A stretch of DNA of 64,000 nucleotides from Caballeronia choica (lineage in GTDB: Bacteria; Pseudomonadota; Gammaproteobacteria; Burkholderiales; Burkholderiaceae): contig NZ_FCON02000015.1 of the NCBI RefSeq assembly GCF_001544535.1, positions 1-64,000 of the forward strand. Reading direction: 5' to 3'. The notes under the pieces are model-generated. The model was given only the letters and a program-made list of their open reading frames with translations. It did no database searches and was not told the origin of the DNA. Below are positions 1 to 14,631 of the stretch, one piece after another; position 1 is the first letter of the stretch, and every line of letters starts with the position of its first letter. The position numbers and the translations under genes are program-made.

Positions 1-54
1 CGTGCAGTAATGCATTCAGCTAACTGATACTAATTGCCCGTAAGGCTTGATCCT
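1..54 (+). rRNA. 23S ribosomal RNA, 3' end (partial)
   Basis: The first bases match the extreme 3' end of bacterial 23S rRNA: a CTGATACTAATTGCCCG stretch followed by TAAGGCTTGATC, which in this lineage pairs with the 5' end of 23S rRNA to close the molecule. The gene begins outside the window. The mature end is placed just after CTTGATCCT and is uncertain by a few bases. A 5S gene follows about 225 bases later, as in a normal 16S-23S-5S operon. The spacer holds only a small CCCCC-GAA-GGGGG hairpin at 113-125 and no tRNA. Confidence 0.9.
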
Positions 55-278
55 ATAACCAGTGTGTTTTGTGTCGGCCAAAGTTAGTGCTTCAGCACTT
101 GCTTGGACCCCACCCCCGAAGGGGGCGCAAACCACCAGGTTGAGATCCAGCGTTGTGCCCATACAAGCACAGCCCAAAGTAACACCCGTAATACCGAACG
201 CGATTAACCCCGCTGTTCGACTACTTCTTCCCGGATTGGTTGTGGCGTTTCCCCAAGAAACGACGCAACAACAAGTCA

Positions 279-395
279 TGCCTGATGACCACAGCGAGTT
301 GGTACCACCCCTTCCCATCCCGAACAGGACCGTGAAACGACTCCACGCCGATGATAGTGCGGAGCTCCCGTGTGAAAGTAGGTAATCGTCAGGCT
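279..395 (+). rRNA. rrf: 5S ribosomal RNA
   Basis: About 117 bases with the 5S hallmarks: 5' TGCCTGATGACC pairs with the 3' end GTCAGGC to form helix I, and the internal CCCATCCCGAACAGGACCGTGAAACG-type loop is present in pieces (CCATCCCGAAC, GTGAAACG). It lies downstream of the 23S end and upstream of a hairpin, so it is the last gene of this rRNA operon. Ends are inferred from helix I pairing and may be off by one or two bases. Confidence 0.95.
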
Positions 396-410
396 CCTCA
401 TGCTTTAAAC

Positions 411-441
411 AAACACCCCACCCCACAAAGGTGGGGTGTTT
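411..441 (+). terminator. hairpin after the 5S rRNA gene
   Basis: An 11-bp perfect stem (AAACACCCCAC, 411-421, with GTGGGGTGTTT, 431-441) around a 9-base loop lies 15 bases after 5S. The T-run is only the three bases closing the stem, so this may be a weak intrinsic terminator or an RNA processing structure. A fresh promoter begins 55 bases later, consistent with the rRNA transcript ending here. Confidence 0.6.
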
Positions 442-496
442 GCGTTGGGGATTCACTATAGTGAGAGCAACAATCGACGCAGATTGCACGACAGGC

Positions 497-525
497 TTGA
501 CATCGTCCTGATGTTCGATCATAAT
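497..525 (+). promoter_or_regulatory. sigma-70 promoter of the tRNA-tuf operon
   Basis: A perfect -35 TTGACA (497-502), a 17-base spacer and a -10 CATAAT (520-525) sit 14 bases before the tRNA-Tyr gene. No other strong promoter was found before rplK, so this probably drives tRNA-Tyr, tRNA-Gly, tRNA-Thr, tuf1, tRNA-Trp, secE and nusG. Confidence 0.8.
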
Positions 526-539
526 CGATAGTTCTCTGC

Positions 540-625
540 GGAGGGGTGCCCGAGTGGCTAAAGGGGGCAGACTGTAAATCTGTTGGCTTACGCCTACGTT
601 GGTTCGAATCCAACCTCCTCCACCA
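540..625 (+). tRNA. tRNA-Tyr (anticodon GTA)
   Basis: A class II tRNA with a long variable arm. The acceptor stem GGAGGGG pairs with CTCCTCC, the anticodon loop CTGTAAA carries GTA, the T arm is GTTGGTTCGAATCCAAC, and ACCA is encoded at the 3' end. It is the first gene after the strong promoter, and tRNA-Gly follows 40 bases later. Confidence 0.95.
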
Positions 626-665
626 GAAATTAGGCGGCAGCGCGTGTAGGGAGTCAGAGCTCCGT

Positions 666-739
666 GCGGGTGTAGCTCAATGGTAGAGCAGAAGCCTTCC
701 AAGCTTACGACGAGGGTTCGATTCCCTTCACCCGCTCCA
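666..739 (+). tRNA. tRNA-Gly (anticodon TCC)
   Basis: A 74-base cloverleaf including the encoded CCA. The acceptor stem GCGGGTG pairs with CACCCGC, the anticodon loop CTTCCAA gives TCC, and the T loop TTCGATT is standard. It lies between tRNA-Tyr and tRNA-Thr in the cluster feeding tuf1. Confidence 0.95.
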
Positions 740-754
740 GAATCAAATGGTTGC

Positions 755-829
<75 letters not shown>

Positions 830-892
830 ACATTGCCAGACTAGAGTGTTTGCGCGCGGCGCAAGGTACGAAAATCCTGTTAGGAGTCGAAA

Positions 893-2083
<1,191 letters not shown>

Positions 2084-2117
2084 AAGCCAGAGATTTTTCT
2101 CGATAGTCGGTAGTTTC

Positions 2118-2141
2118 GGGGTTGGCGGCACCGTCAACCCC
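2118..2141 (+). other. hairpin between tuf1 and tRNA-Trp
   Basis: GGGGTTGGCGG (2118-2128) faces CCGTCAACCCC (2131-2141), with one mismatch and a two-base loop. It is followed by AAAAA rather than a T-run, so it is not a convincing terminator on this strand. A processing signal releasing tRNA-Trp from the tuf transcript is one reading. Confidence 0.45.
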
Positions 2142-2151
2142 AAAAAGGTTT

Positions 2152-2227
2152 AGGGGTATAGCTCAACTGGCAGAGCGTCGGTCTCCAAAACCGAAGGTTG
2201 GGGGTTCGATTCCCTCTGCCCCTGCCA
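2152..2227 (+). tRNA. tRNA-Trp (anticodon CCA)
   Basis: A 76-base tRNA with acceptor AGGGGTA against TGCCCCT and encoded GCCA. The anticodon loop TCTCCAAAA contains CCA, and the T arm is GGGGGTTCGATTCCCTC. It sits between tuf1 and secE, a position shared with other proteobacteria where trpT precedes secE-nusG. Confidence 0.95.
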
Positions 2228-2261
2228 AATTCTCGCGCAAAGTGGCGCTGTTCAAGGTGTT

Positions 2262-2642
2262 ATGGCGAATCCTTCCGTCGAAACTGTAAATACTTCCGGC
2301 GACAAGTTGATGGTGGCTGCGGGCGTATTGTTGGTATTGGCCGGGTTCGTGGGTTTCTTCTGGCTTGGTGGCCAGGAGTGGTACGTTCGCGGTGCTGCGC
2401 TTGCTGTTGGTGTCATCGCAGGAGTCGCAGTCGGTCTTCTGTCCGCCTCGGGGAAGGGATTCATTGCCTTCGCCAAAGATTCATACAAGGAAGTTCGGAA
2501 GGTTGTCTGGCCGACCCGCAAGGAAGCCACGCAGACGACGCTGGTGGTCTTCGGCTTCGTATTGATCATGGCCATCTTTCTTTGGCTTAGCGATAAGTCG
2601 ATAGAATGGATGATTTTCTCGGTGATTCTGGGTTGGAAATGA
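2262..2642 (+). CDS. secE: preprotein translocase subunit SecE
   Basis: A 126-residue inner-membrane subunit of the SecYEG channel. Two N-terminal membrane helices lie at about 18-60 and the conserved C-terminal helix at about 95-122, after the amphipathic stretch [16 protein letters not shown] that is the SecE signature. This is the long, three-helix form typical of proteobacteria. The gene starts 34 bases after tRNA-Trp and ends one base before nusG, so the two are translationally close and co-transcribed. Confidence 0.97.
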   Translation: MANPSVETVNTSGDKLMVAAGVLLVLAGFVGFFWLGGQEWYVRGAALAVGVIAGVAVGLLSASGKGFIAFAKDSYKEVRKVVWPTRKEATQTTLVVFGFVLIMAIFLWLSDKSIEWMIFSVILGWK

Positions 2643-2643
2643 T

Positions 2644-3201
2644 ATGAGCGATACTCCGACATCTCCGAGCGGAAAGCGATGGTACGTTGTCCATGCTTAC
2701 TCCGGTATGGAGAAAAGCGTGCAACGTGCGCTTCAGGAGCGCATCGAGCGCGCTGGCATGCAAGACCAGTTCGGGCAGATTTTGGTGCCGACCGAAGAGG
2801 TCGTTGAGGTAAAAGGCGGGCATAAGTCTGTCACGGAACGTCGTTTTTTTCCCGGATACGTCCTGGTTGAAATGGAAATGACCGATGAAACGTGGCATTT
2901 GGTGAAGAACACGGCCAAAGTCACGGGTTTTGTCGGGGGCGCGCGTAATCGCCCCAGCCCGATCTCCCCGCGGGAGGTCGAAAAAATAATGTCGCAAATG
3001 CAGGAAGGTGTCGAGAAGCCGCGGCCGAAGACGCTATTTGAAGTGGGCGAGATGGTTCGGGTGAAGGACGGCCCGTTCACTGATTTCAACGGAAACGTCG
3101 AAGAGGTGAATTACGAAAAATCCCGAGTTCGTGTCTCAGTGACGATCTTCGGACGTTCGACGCCGGTAGAACTTGAGTTCGGCCAGGTCGAAAAGCTGTA
3201 A
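2644..3201 (+). CDS. nusG: transcription termination/antitermination factor NusG
   Basis: A 185-residue protein with an N-terminal NGN domain (about 11-120, starting [17 protein letters not shown]) that binds the RNA polymerase clamp, and a C-terminal KOW domain (about 130-183, [16 protein letters not shown]) that contacts Rho or ribosomal protein S10. Family length is about 180, so it is complete. The gene follows secE with a one-base gap. A structured 150-base leader separates it from rplK. Confidence 0.98.
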   Translation: MSDTPTSPSGKRWYVVHAYSGMEKSVQRALQERIERAGMQDQFGQILVPTEEVVEVKGGHKSVTERRFFPGYVLVEMEMTDETWHLVKNTAKVTGFVGGARNRPSPISPREVEKIMSQMQEGVEKPRPKTLFEVGEMVRVKDGPFTDFNGNVEEVNYEKSRVRVSVTIFGRSTPVELEFGQVEKL

Positions 3202-3212
3202 ATTTGAATTAA

Positions 3213-3240
3213 TGCGCGCGGGGCTTGTGCCCGTCGCGCA
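3213..3240 (+). other. hairpin in the nusG-rplK spacer
   Basis: TGCGCG (3213-3218) and CGCGCA (3235-3240) enclose a second stem GGGC/GCCC around a TTGT loop, with a 2x2 internal loop. There is no T-run. It lies 12 bases after the nusG stop and 112 before rplK, in the region that would form the leader of the L11 operon. In E. coli L1 represses this operon by binding the leader; I cannot tell from sequence alone whether this hairpin is that site. Confidence 0.4.
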
Positions 3241-3351
3241 ATTCGCGCTTACGGTCCGCGTTATGGCCGTTGAGGAGCGCAAATAGCCGGTAGATGGCAA
3301 AAGCGCGTTATTACTCACCGAACGCTAGTGCGTTCCGCAGAGGTTTTCAAC

Positions 3352-3783
3352 ATGGCAAAGAAAATCATCGGCTTTATCAAACTGCAGATTCCTGCAGGTA
3401 AAGCCAACCCTTCGCCGCCGGTTGGTCCGGCACTGGGGCAGCGTGGCCTGAATATCATGGAGTTCTGCAAGGCGTTTAACGCGCAGACTCAAGCGATGGA
3501 GCCGGGTCTCCCGGTGCCAGTCGTGATTACGGCGTTCGCGGACAAGAGCTTCACGTTTATCATGAAGACGCCGCCGGCCACCGTTCTGATCAAGAAGGCA
3601 GCGAAAATCGATAAGGGCTCGGCAAAACCGCACACCGATAAGGTTGGCAACATTACCCGCGCACAGGCGGAAGAGATTGCGAAGACGAAGCTGCCGGACC
3701 TTACGGCAGCGGATCTGGACGCAGCGGTTCGTACGATCGCTGGTAGTGCCCGCTCGATGGGTATCACCGTGGAGGGCGTGTAA
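3352..3783 (+). CDS. rplK: 50S ribosomal protein L11
   Basis: A 143-residue protein of the GTPase-associated centre that binds 23S helices 43/44. It starts [20 protein letters not shown] and has the proline-rich switch region [15 protein letters not shown] at about 21-35. An in-frame codon eight residues earlier would add MRSAEVFN, but the ATG at 3352 gives the family N-terminus and follows AGAGG. It abuts rplA (TAAATG), making the two-gene L11 operon. Confidence 0.98.
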   Translation: MAKKIIGFIKLQIPAGKANPSPPVGPALGQRGLNIMEFCKAFNAQTQAMEPGLPVPVVITAFADKSFTFIMKTPPATVLIKKAAKIDKGSAKPHTDKVGNITRAQAEEIAKTKLPDLTAADLDAAVRTIAGSARSMGITVEGV

Positions 3784-4479
3784 ATGGCTAAGCTTTCTAA
3801 GCGCCTTCAGGCGTTCGCGAACAAGGTCGACCGCCAGAAGCTCTACCCGGTCGATGACGCACTCGCACTCGTCAAGGAATGTGCGAGCGCCAAGTTCGAT
3901 GAGTCGATCGACGTCGCAGTGCAACTCGGCATCGACGCCAAGAAGTCGGACCAAGTGGTTCGCGGCTCCGTCGTGCTGCCGGCTGGCACGGGCAAGTCCG
4001 TTCGCGTTGCTGTGTTCGCACAGGGTGAAAAGGCCGAGCAGGCGCGCGCCGCTGGCGCCGAGATTGTCGGTATGGAGGACCTGGCCGAGCAAGTCAAGGC
4101 GGGTAACCTGAATTTCGACGTCGTGATCGCCTCTCCCGACACGATGCGCGTCGTTGGTACGCTAGGCCAGATTCTTGGTCCGCGCGGCTTGATGCCGAAT
4201 CCGAAGGTCGGTACTGTTACCGCCGACGTCGCTCAGGCTGTAAAGAACGCCAAGGCCGGTCAGGTTCAGTTCCGTGTCGACAAGGCAGGCATCATTCACG
4301 CGACGATCGGCCGTGCTTCATTCGAGCCGGCATCGCTGCGTCAAAATCTGTCGGCGCTGGTCGAAGCCCTCCAAAAGGCTAAGCCGGCGACCAGCAAGGG
4401 TGTGTACCTGCGCAAGATCGCATTGTCGAGCACCATGGGTGTTGGCGTGCGCGTCGATCAGGGCACGCTCGCTCAGTAA
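3784..4479 (+). CDS. rplA: 50S ribosomal protein L1
   Basis: A 231-residue L1-stalk protein that controls E-site tRNA release; the usual length is 229-234. The C-terminal family motif [14 protein letters not shown] lies at about 129-142. L1 is known to repress rplK-rplA translation in other bacteria by binding the leader before rplK. A 293-base regulatory spacer separates it from rplJ. Confidence 0.98.
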   Translation: MAKLSKRLQAFANKVDRQKLYPVDDALALVKECASAKFDESIDVAVQLGIDAKKSDQVVRGSVVLPAGTGKSVRVAVFAQGEKAEQARAAGAEIVGMEDLAEQVKAGNLNFDVVIASPDTMRVVGTLGQILGPRGLMPNPKVGTVTADVAQAVKNAKAGQVQFRVDKAGIIHATIGRASFEPASLRQNLSALVEALQKAKPATSKGVYLRKIALSSTMGVGVRVDQGTLAQ

Positions 4480-4772
4480 GGAATCATGCGCACGGTCGGT
4501 CTTCCGGCCGTGTGTTAAGGGCTTTGGGCGGCCGTGGGGCGATAGTTTGCTTCGCAGCTGGTTGTCAAAGACCGTTGGTGGTGGCGCAGCGGGTAGGCGT
4601 CGCCTTAATGAACGCCAACGCAGATGGCGAACCCGGAAAGTTTTGTAGTGGTTGAAATCGGTTGTCGTACGCCACGCGGCGTACACCAATTGATCGAAAT
4701 GCTCCTAACAGGTCGGACGCCGTTGTTGAACGCGGTGCGCCACGTCGGTGCATCGAATTTGGAGGTTTAACC
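4480..4772 (+). promoter_or_regulatory. rplJ leader region with two hairpins
   Basis: This non-coding stretch contains a hairpin at 4491-4512 (CACGGTCGG/CCGGCCGTG, one G-T pair, TCTT loop) just after rplA, and a perfect 7-bp stem at 4667-4684 (GTACGCC/GGCGTAC, ACGC loop). The second is extended below by GGT/ACC across a lopsided TGTC bulge, a shape compatible with the kinked L10 (L12)4 binding site known in E. coli rplJ leaders. The assignment to L10 autoregulation is inference. No confident promoter was found here. Confidence 0.5.
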
Positions 4773-5270
4773 GTGCCACTGAACAAAGAAGATAAGCAGG
4801 CAGTCGTCGCTGAAGTCGCCGCGCAAGTCGCGAAGGCTCAGACGATGGTGCTCGCTGAGTATCGTGGGATCACGGTTGGCGATCTGACCAAGCTGCGCGC
4901 GAAAGCGCGCGAGCAGCAGGTGTATCTCCGTGTGTTGAAGAACACGCTGGCGCGTCGCGCCGTGGAAGGTACGCCGTTCGCTCCGCTGGCTGAGCAGATG
5001 ACCGGTCCTCTGATCTACGGCATCTCGGAAGATGCAATTGCTGCAGCCAAGGTCGTCAACGATTTCGGCAAAGGCAATGACAAGTTGATCATCAAGGCTG
5101 GTTCCTACGAAGGCAACGTGATGGACAAGGCAGGCGTGCAAGCGCTGGCCAACATTCCGAGCCGCGAAGAACTGCTTTCCAAGTTGCTTTACGTTATGCA
5201 AGCGCCTGTTGCTGGCTTCGCGCGTGGCCTCGCCGCGCTGGCGGAGAAGAAGCAAGGCGAAGCTGCGTAA
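4773..5270 (+). CDS. rplJ: 50S ribosomal protein L10
   Basis: A 165-residue base of the ribosomal stalk that holds L7/L12 dimers. I chose the GTG at 4773 because it follows GGAGG by seven bases and gives [16 protein letters not shown], the family start; the frame is open 37 codons further upstream but that part lies in the leader. The C-terminal helix (about 130-162, rich in Ala, Leu, Glu and Lys) is where L12 dimers bind. rplL follows 83 bases later. Confidence 0.97.
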   Translation: MPLNKEDKQAVVAEVAAQVAKAQTMVLAEYRGITVGDLTKLRAKAREQQVYLRVLKNTLARRAVEGTPFAPLAEQMTGPLIYGISEDAIAAAKVVNDFGKGNDKLIIKAGSYEGNVMDKAGVQALANIPSREELLSKLLYVMQAPVAGFARGLAALAEKKQGEAA

Positions 5271-5353
5271 CGCATTCACTTGGGCACCAGTTGCTCAGTT
5301 AGGCATTAGCTAGATCGCTAGCTCGATCCGAATTCAATTTAGGAGTATTTCAA

Positions 5354-5725
5354 ATGGCAATCGCAAAAGAAGACATCCTCGAAGCAGTAGGCTCGATGTC
5401 GGTTCTGGAACTGAACGAGCTGGTCAAGGCGTTCGAAGAGAAGTTCGGCGTGTCGGCTGCAGCAGTTGCTGTCGCTGGCCCGGCAGGCGCTGCAGCTGCA
5501 GTCGCTGAAGAACAAACTGAATTCACGGTCAACCTGTTGGAAGTCGGCGCGAACAAGGTTTCGGTGATTAAGGCAGTCCGTGAACTGACGGGTCTCGGCC
5601 TGAAGGAAGCGAAGGACCTGGTCGATGGCGCACCGAAGCCTGTGAAGGAAGCGGTACCGAAGGCTGCTGCCGAAGAAGCGAAGAAGAAGTTGGAAGAAGC
5701 AGGCGCGAAGGCTGAAATCAAGTAA
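5354..5725 (+). CDS. rplL: 50S ribosomal protein L7/L12
   Basis: A 123-residue stalk protein present in several copies per ribosome that recruits translation factors. It has the N-terminal dimerisation helices (1-35), an Ala/Gly-rich flexible hinge (about 36-52, [12 protein letters not shown]) and the C-terminal factor-binding domain with [25 protein letters not shown] precedes the ATG by eight bases. A partial terminator follows 20 bases after the stop. Confidence 0.98.
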   Translation: MAIAKEDILEAVGSMSVLELNELVKAFEEKFGVSAAAVAVAGPAGAAAAVAEEQTEFTVNLLEVGANKVSVIKAVRELTGLGLKEAKDLVDGAPKPVKEAVPKAAAEEAKKKLEEAGAKAEIK

Positions 5726-5745
5726 ATTTCACTGCGCTCTGTGGA

Positions 5746-5775
5746 GGCTGGCGGTTTTGCACCGCCGGCCTTTTT
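5746..5775 (+). terminator. attenuator-type terminator after rplL
   Basis: GGCTGGCGGT (5746-5755) pairs with ACCGCCGGCC (5761-5770), one G-T pair, TTTGC loop, followed by TTTTT. It has the form of an intrinsic terminator, yet rpoB lies downstream in the same direction with no obvious new promoter. By analogy with E. coli it would let only part of the transcription pass into rpoBC, setting the ratio of ribosomal protein to polymerase. Confidence 0.75.
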
Positions 5776-6091
5776 GTGCTTTGTGGGGACTAAGTGTTTT
5801 GCTGCCGGTATCGGCAATAAAGTCCGCACAGAGGCCAAAGATGATCGTCGGCAGGGAGATATTGCCGATGCTTCTCTTTGTCTTCTGAAGCGACTGCAGA
5901 AGGCAAGTTTGGTCGGGTAGCGGGCAACACAGGCATCCGCTGCCGTCAGCCAGCGGTTGGTAGCGGCCAACCACCAAGCTTCTAGGCTCGTTCGTCCTCG
6001 CAGGACGATTCACGAGTCTCAGTCGGTGAACACCGGGTCGTGTCATCGAGGTATCCCGCCTCGGCAACGCCCGCCGTGATTCGGAGATCGT
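5776..6091 (+). other. structured non-coding spacer before rpoB
   Basis: Together with the terminator this makes a 366-base gap between rplL and rpoB. It contains GGTTGG/CCAACC at 5955-5972 and a longer hairpin at 5987-6016, in which CTCGT and TCGTCCT pair with AGGACGA and ACGAG, leaving a TTC bulge. In E. coli RNase III cuts the rplL-rpoB spacer, and the 5987-6016 helix is a plausible equivalent. No convincing coding sequence is present. Confidence 0.5.
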
Positions 6092-9000
6092 ATGCAATAT
6101 TCCTTCACCGAGAAGAAGCGTATTCGCAAGAGTTTCGCGAAGCGCCCCATCGTTCACCAAGTTCCATTCTTGCTGGCCACTCAGCTTGAATCATTCAGCA
6201 CGTTTCTGCAAGCCGATACCTCTGCAACGCAGCGGAAATCAGAAGGCCTGCAAGCCGCTTTTTCCTCGGTATTCCCCATCGTTTCGCACAACGGTTTCGC
6301 GCGACTCGAGTTCGTCAGTTACATGCTTTCTCCGCCGGCGTTCAACATAAAGGAATGCCAGCAGCGCGGCCTGACCTATTGCTCCGCCTTGCGCGCCAAG
6401 GTGCGCCTTGTCCTGCTCGACAAGGAATCGCCGAGCAAACCAGTCGTCAAGGAAGTGAAGGAACAGGAAGTGTACATGGGCGAAATTCCGCTCATGACCC
6501 CGACGGGTTCGTTCGTCATCAACGGCACGGAACGGGTGATCGTGTCGCAGTTGCACCGTTCGCCGGGCGTGTTCTTCGAGCACGACAAGGGCAAGACGCA
6601 CAGCTCAGGCAAGCTGCTGTTCTCGGCGCGTATCATCCCTTACCGCGGTTCTTGGCTCGACTTCGAATTCGATCCGAAGGACGTGCTGTATTTCCGTGTC
6701 GACCGTCGCAGGAAGATGCCGGTGACGATCCTGCTGAAGGCCATTGGCCTCACGCCGGAACAGATCCTCGCCAACTTCTTCGTGTTCGACAACTTCGCGT
6801 TGATGGGCGAAGGCGCGCAAATGGAGTTCGTGCCGGAGCGGCTGCGCGGCGAAGTCGCGCGCTTCGACATCCAGGATCGCGAAGGCAACGTCATCGTCAC
6901 GAAGGACAAGCGGATCAACGCGAAGCACATCCGCGACCTTGAAAACGCGAAGACCAAGTTCATCTCGGTCCCTGAAGATTATCTGCTCGGCCGCGTCCTG
7001 GCGAAGAACGTCGTGGACGGCGAGACGGGCGAAGTGATTGCCAACGCCAACGACGAAATCACGGAAACGGTTCTCGAAAAGCTGCGCGAAGCGAAGGTCA
7101 AGGACATCCAGACGCTCTACACGAACGATCTGGATCAGGGCCCGTACATTTCGTCGACGCTGCGCATCGACGAAACCGCCGACAAGATGGCCGCGCGCAT
7201 CGCGATCTACCGCATGATGCGCCCGGGCGAACCGCCGACCGAAGAAGCGGTCGAGGCGCTGTTCAACCGTCTGTTCTACAGCGAAGACGCGTATGACCTG
7301 TCGAAGGTCGGCCGCATGAAGTTCAATCGCCGCGTGGGTCGCGACGAGATCATCGGGCCGATGACGCTGCAGGACGATGACATTCTCGCGACGATCAAGA
7401 TTCTCGTCGAGTTGCGCAACGGCAAGGGCGAAGTGGACGACATCGACCACTTGGGCAATCGCCGCGTGCGTTGTGTCGGCGAACTGGCGGAGAATCAGTT
7501 CCGCGCCGGGCTTGTGCGTGTTGAACGTGCTGTGAAAGAGCGTCTGGGCCAGGCTGAAAGCGAAAACCTGATGCCGCACGACCTGATCAACTCGAAGCCG
7601 ATTTCGTCGGCGATTCGCGAGTTCTTCGGTTCGTCACAGCTTTCGCAGTTCATGGACCAGACGAACCCGCTGTCGGAAATTACCCACAAACGCCGTGTTT
7701 CGGCTCTTGGGCCGGGTGGTCTGACGCGTGAGCGCGCTGGCTTCGAAGTCCGCGACGTGCATCCGACCCACTATGGCCGCGTGTGCCCGATTGAAACGCC
7801 GGAAGGCCCGAACATCGGCCTGATCAATTCGCTCGCCCTTTACGCGCACCTGAACGAATACGGCTTCCTCGAAACGCCGTATCGCAAGGTCGTGGACAGC
7901 AAGGTGACGGATCAGATCGACTACTTGTCGGCGATCGAAGAAGGCCGCTACGTGATCGCGCAGGCGAACGCCGCCATGGGCGAAGACGGTACGCTGACCG
8001 ACGAACTGGTTTCGTCGCGTGAAGCGGGCGAAACGCTGATGGTCACGCCGGACCGTATCCAGTACATGGACGTGGCGCCGTCGCAGATCGTGTCGGTCGC
8101 AGCTTCGCTGATTCCGTTCCTCGAGCACGACGACGCGAACCGCGCGTTGATGGGCTCGAACATGCAGCGTCAGGCGGTGCCGTGCCTGCGTCCTGAAAAG
8201 GCCGTGGTCGGTACGGGCATCGAGCGCACGGTGGCGGTCGACTCGGGTACGACGGTTCAGGCGTTCCGCGGCGGCGTGGTCGACTATGTCGATGCGGGCC
8301 GTATCGTGATTCGCGTGAACGACGACGAAGCGGTTGCAGGTGATGTAGGTGTCGACATCTACAACCTGATCAAGTACACGCGTTCGAACCAGAACACGAA
8401 CATCAACCAGCGTCCGATCGTGAAGGTGGGCGACAAGGTGTCGCGTGGCGACGTGCTGGCTGACGGCGCATCGACCGACCTGGGTGAACTCGCGCTCGGT
8501 CAGAACATGCTCGTCGCGTTCATGCCATGGAACGGCTACAACTTCGAAGACTCGATCCTGATCTCGGAAAAGGTCGTGGCGGATGACCGTTACACGTCGA
8601 TCCACATCGAGGAACTGAACGTCGTTGCACGCGACACGAAGCTCGGACCGGAAGAAATCACGCGCGACATCTCGAACCTGGCCGAAGTGCAGCTTGGCCG
8701 TCTCGACGAATCGGGCATCGTGTACATCGGCGCGGAAGTCGAAGCCGGCGACGTGCTGGTCGGTAAGGTCACGCCGAAGGGCGAAACCCAGCTGACGCCG
8801 GAAGAAAAGCTGCTGCGCGCGATTTTCGGTGAGAAGGCGTCGGACGTGAAGGACACGTCGCTGCGCGTTCCGTCGGGCATGAGCGGCACGGTGATCGACG
8901 TGCAGGTGTTCACGCGCGAAGGCATCACGCGCGACAAGCGCGCGCAACAGATCATCGACGACGAACTGAAGCGCTATCGCCTCGATTTGAATGACCAGTT

Positions 9001-10198
9001 GCGTATCGTGGAAGGCGATGCGTTCTCGCGTCTCGCGCGGATGCTCAACGGCAAGATCGCGAACGGCGGTCCGAAGAAGCTGGCGAAGGGCACGGCGATC
9101 GACCTTCCGTATCTGGAAGACCTGGACCACTACCACTGGTTCGACATCCGCCTCGCGGACGAAGAAGCAGCGGCACAGCTCGAAGCCATCAAGGATTCGA
9201 TCGAACAGAAGCGTCACCAGTTCGACCTCGCGTTCGAAGAGAAGCGCAAGAAGCTGACGCAAGGCGACGAATTGCCGCCGGGCGTGTTGAAGATGGTCAA
9301 GGTTTATCTGGCTGTGAAGCGTCGTCTGCAGCCGGGCGACAAGATGGCTGGCCGCCACGGTAACAAGGGTGTCGTGTCGAAGATCGTTCCGATCGAAGAC
9401 ATGCCGTACATGGCCGATGGCCGTCCGGCGGACGTCGTGTTGAACCCGCTTGGCGTGCCGTCGCGGATGAACGTAGGTCAGATTCTCGAAGTGCATCTGG
9501 GCTGGGCCGCGAAGGGTCTCGGCTGGCGTATCGGCGAAATGCTGCAGGCGCAGGCGAAGATCGAGGAACTCCGTAGCTTCCTGACGAAGATCTACAACGA
9601 GTCGGGCCGTGCCGAAGAGCTGGACAGCTTCAGCGACGACGAAATCGTCGAACTGGCGCGGAACCTGCGCGAAGGCGTGCCGTTCGCAACGCCGGTGTTC
9701 GACGGCGCGACGGAAGGCGAAATGGAGCGCGCGCTGGATCTGGCGTTCCCGGACGACATCGCGAAGCAACTCGGCATGACGAAGTCGAAGAATCAGGTGC
9801 AGTTGAGCGATGGCCGCACGGGCGAACCGTTCGAACGGACGGTGACGGTCGGCTATATGCACTACCTGAAGCTGCACCACCTGGTCGACGACAAGATGCA
9901 CGCGCGTTCGACCGGCCCGTACTCGCTCGTCACGCAGCAGCCGCTGGGTGGTAAGGCGCAGTTCGGTGGCCAGCGTTTCGGTGAAATGGAAGTGTGGGCG
10001 CTCGAAGCCTATGGCGCATCGTATGTGCTGCAGGAAATGCTGACCGTGAAGTCGGACGACGTGACCGGCCGTACCAAGGTTTATGAGAACCTGGTGAAGG
10101 GCGACCACGTCATCGATGCCGGCATGCCCGAGTCGTTCAATGTGCTGGTGAAGGAAATCCGGTCGCTCGGTATCGACATCGACCTGGACCGGAACTAA
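6092..10198 (+). CDS. rpoB: DNA-directed RNA polymerase subunit beta
   Basis: The 1368-residue beta subunit, full length for betaproteobacteria. It begins [19 protein letters not shown]. The rifampicin-binding cluster at about 511-540 reads [19 protein letters not shown] then [14 protein letters not shown], i.e. the wild-type residues at the positions called D516, H526 and S531 in E. coli. The C-terminus carries the conserved [21 protein letters not shown] region that meets beta-prime. rpoC follows after 21 bases with a GGAGAG ribosome site. Confidence 0.99.
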   Translation: MQYSFTEKKRIRKSFAKRPIVHQVPFLLATQLESFSTFLQADTSATQRKSEGLQAAFSSVFPIVSHNGFARLEFVSYMLSPPAFNIKECQQRGLTYCSALRAKVRLVLLDKESPSKPVVKEVKEQEVYMGEIPLMTPTGSFVINGTERVIVSQLHRSPGVFFEHDKGKTHSSGKLLFSARIIPYRGSWLDFEFDPKDVLYFRVDRRRKMPVTILLKAIGLTPEQILANFFVFDNFALMGEGAQMEFVPERLRGEVARFDIQDREGNVIVTKDKRINAKHIRDLENAKTKFISVPEDYLLGRVLAKNVVDGETGEVIANANDEITETVLEKLREAKVKDIQTLYTNDLDQGPYISSTLRIDETADKMAARIAIYRMMRPGEPPTEEAVEALFNRLFYSEDAYDLSKVGRMKFNRRVGRDEIIGPMTLQDDDILATIKILVELRNGKGEVDDIDHLGNRRVRCVGELAENQFRAGLVRVERAVKERLGQAESENLMPHDLINSKPISSAIREFFGSSQLSQFMDQTNPLSEITHKRRVSALGPGGLTRERAGFEVRDVHPTHYGRVCPIETPEGPNIGLINSLALYAHLNEYGFLETPYRKVVDSKVTDQIDYLSAIEEGRYVIAQANAAMGEDGTLTDELVSSREAGETLMVTPDRIQYMDVAPSQIVSVAASLIPFLEHDDANRALMGSNMQRQAVPCLRPEKAVVGTGIERTVAVDSGTTVQAFRGGVVDYVDAGRIVIRVNDDEAVAGDVGVDIYNLIKYTRSNQNTNINQRPIVKVGDKVSRGDVLADGASTDLGELALGQNMLVAFMPWNGYNFEDSILISEKVVADDRYTSIHIEELNVVARDTKLGPEEITRDISNLAEVQLGRLDESGIVYIGAEVEAGDVLVGKVTPKGETQLTPEEKLLRAIFGEKASDVKDTSLRVPSGMSGTVIDVQVFTREGITRDKRAQQIIDDELKRYRLDLNDQLRIVEGDAFSRLARMLNGKIANGGPKKLAKGTAIDLPYLEDLDHYHWFDIRLADEEAAAQLEAIKDSIEQKRHQFDLAFEEKRKKLTQGDELPPGVLKMVKVYLAVKRRLQPGDKMAGRHGNKGVVSKIVPIEDMPYMADGRPADVVLNPLGVPSRMNVGQILEVHLGWAAKGLGWRIGEMLQAQAKIEELRSFLTKIYNESGRAEELDSFSDDEIVELARNLREGVPFATPVFDGATEGEMERALDLAFPDDIAKQLGMTKSKNQVQLSDGRTGEPFERTVTVGYMHYLKLHHLVDDKMHARSTGPYSLVTQQPLGGKAQFGGQRFGEMEVWALEAYGASYVLQEMLTVKSDDVTGRTKVYENLVKGDHVIDAGMPESFNVLVKEIRSLGIDIDLDRN

Positions 10199-10219
10199 TC
10201 GGACTACTGGAGAGAAGCG

Positions 10220-14458
<4,239 letters not shown>

Positions 14459-14499
14459 GTTCGAAGGCCTGCGCCTGAAGAATTGACTCACCGCTCAAA

Positions 14500-14529
14500 G
14501 CCGCTCGGTTTAGACCGAGCGGCTTTTTT
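14500..14529 (+). terminator. rho-independent terminator of the rpoBC operon
   Basis: A perfect 10-bp stem GCCGCTCGGT (14500-14509) / ACCGAGCGGC (14514-14523), TTAG loop, and a run of six T. AAA upstream extends the stem. It separates rpoC from recQ. Confidence 0.92.
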
Positions 14530-14631
14530 ATTTGCATCGTCCGTTTGTCTAATCCCCATTTAACGCGAGGGCAAGCGGCGCCGTCGTTGGTAAAATCGGG
14601 CCACTCACGCTACGACGCCCACGTCTTCTCA

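Noticed and set aside
398-613. Short frames over the 5S and tRNA genes
   Set aside because: They are reverse-strand readings of structural RNA genes.
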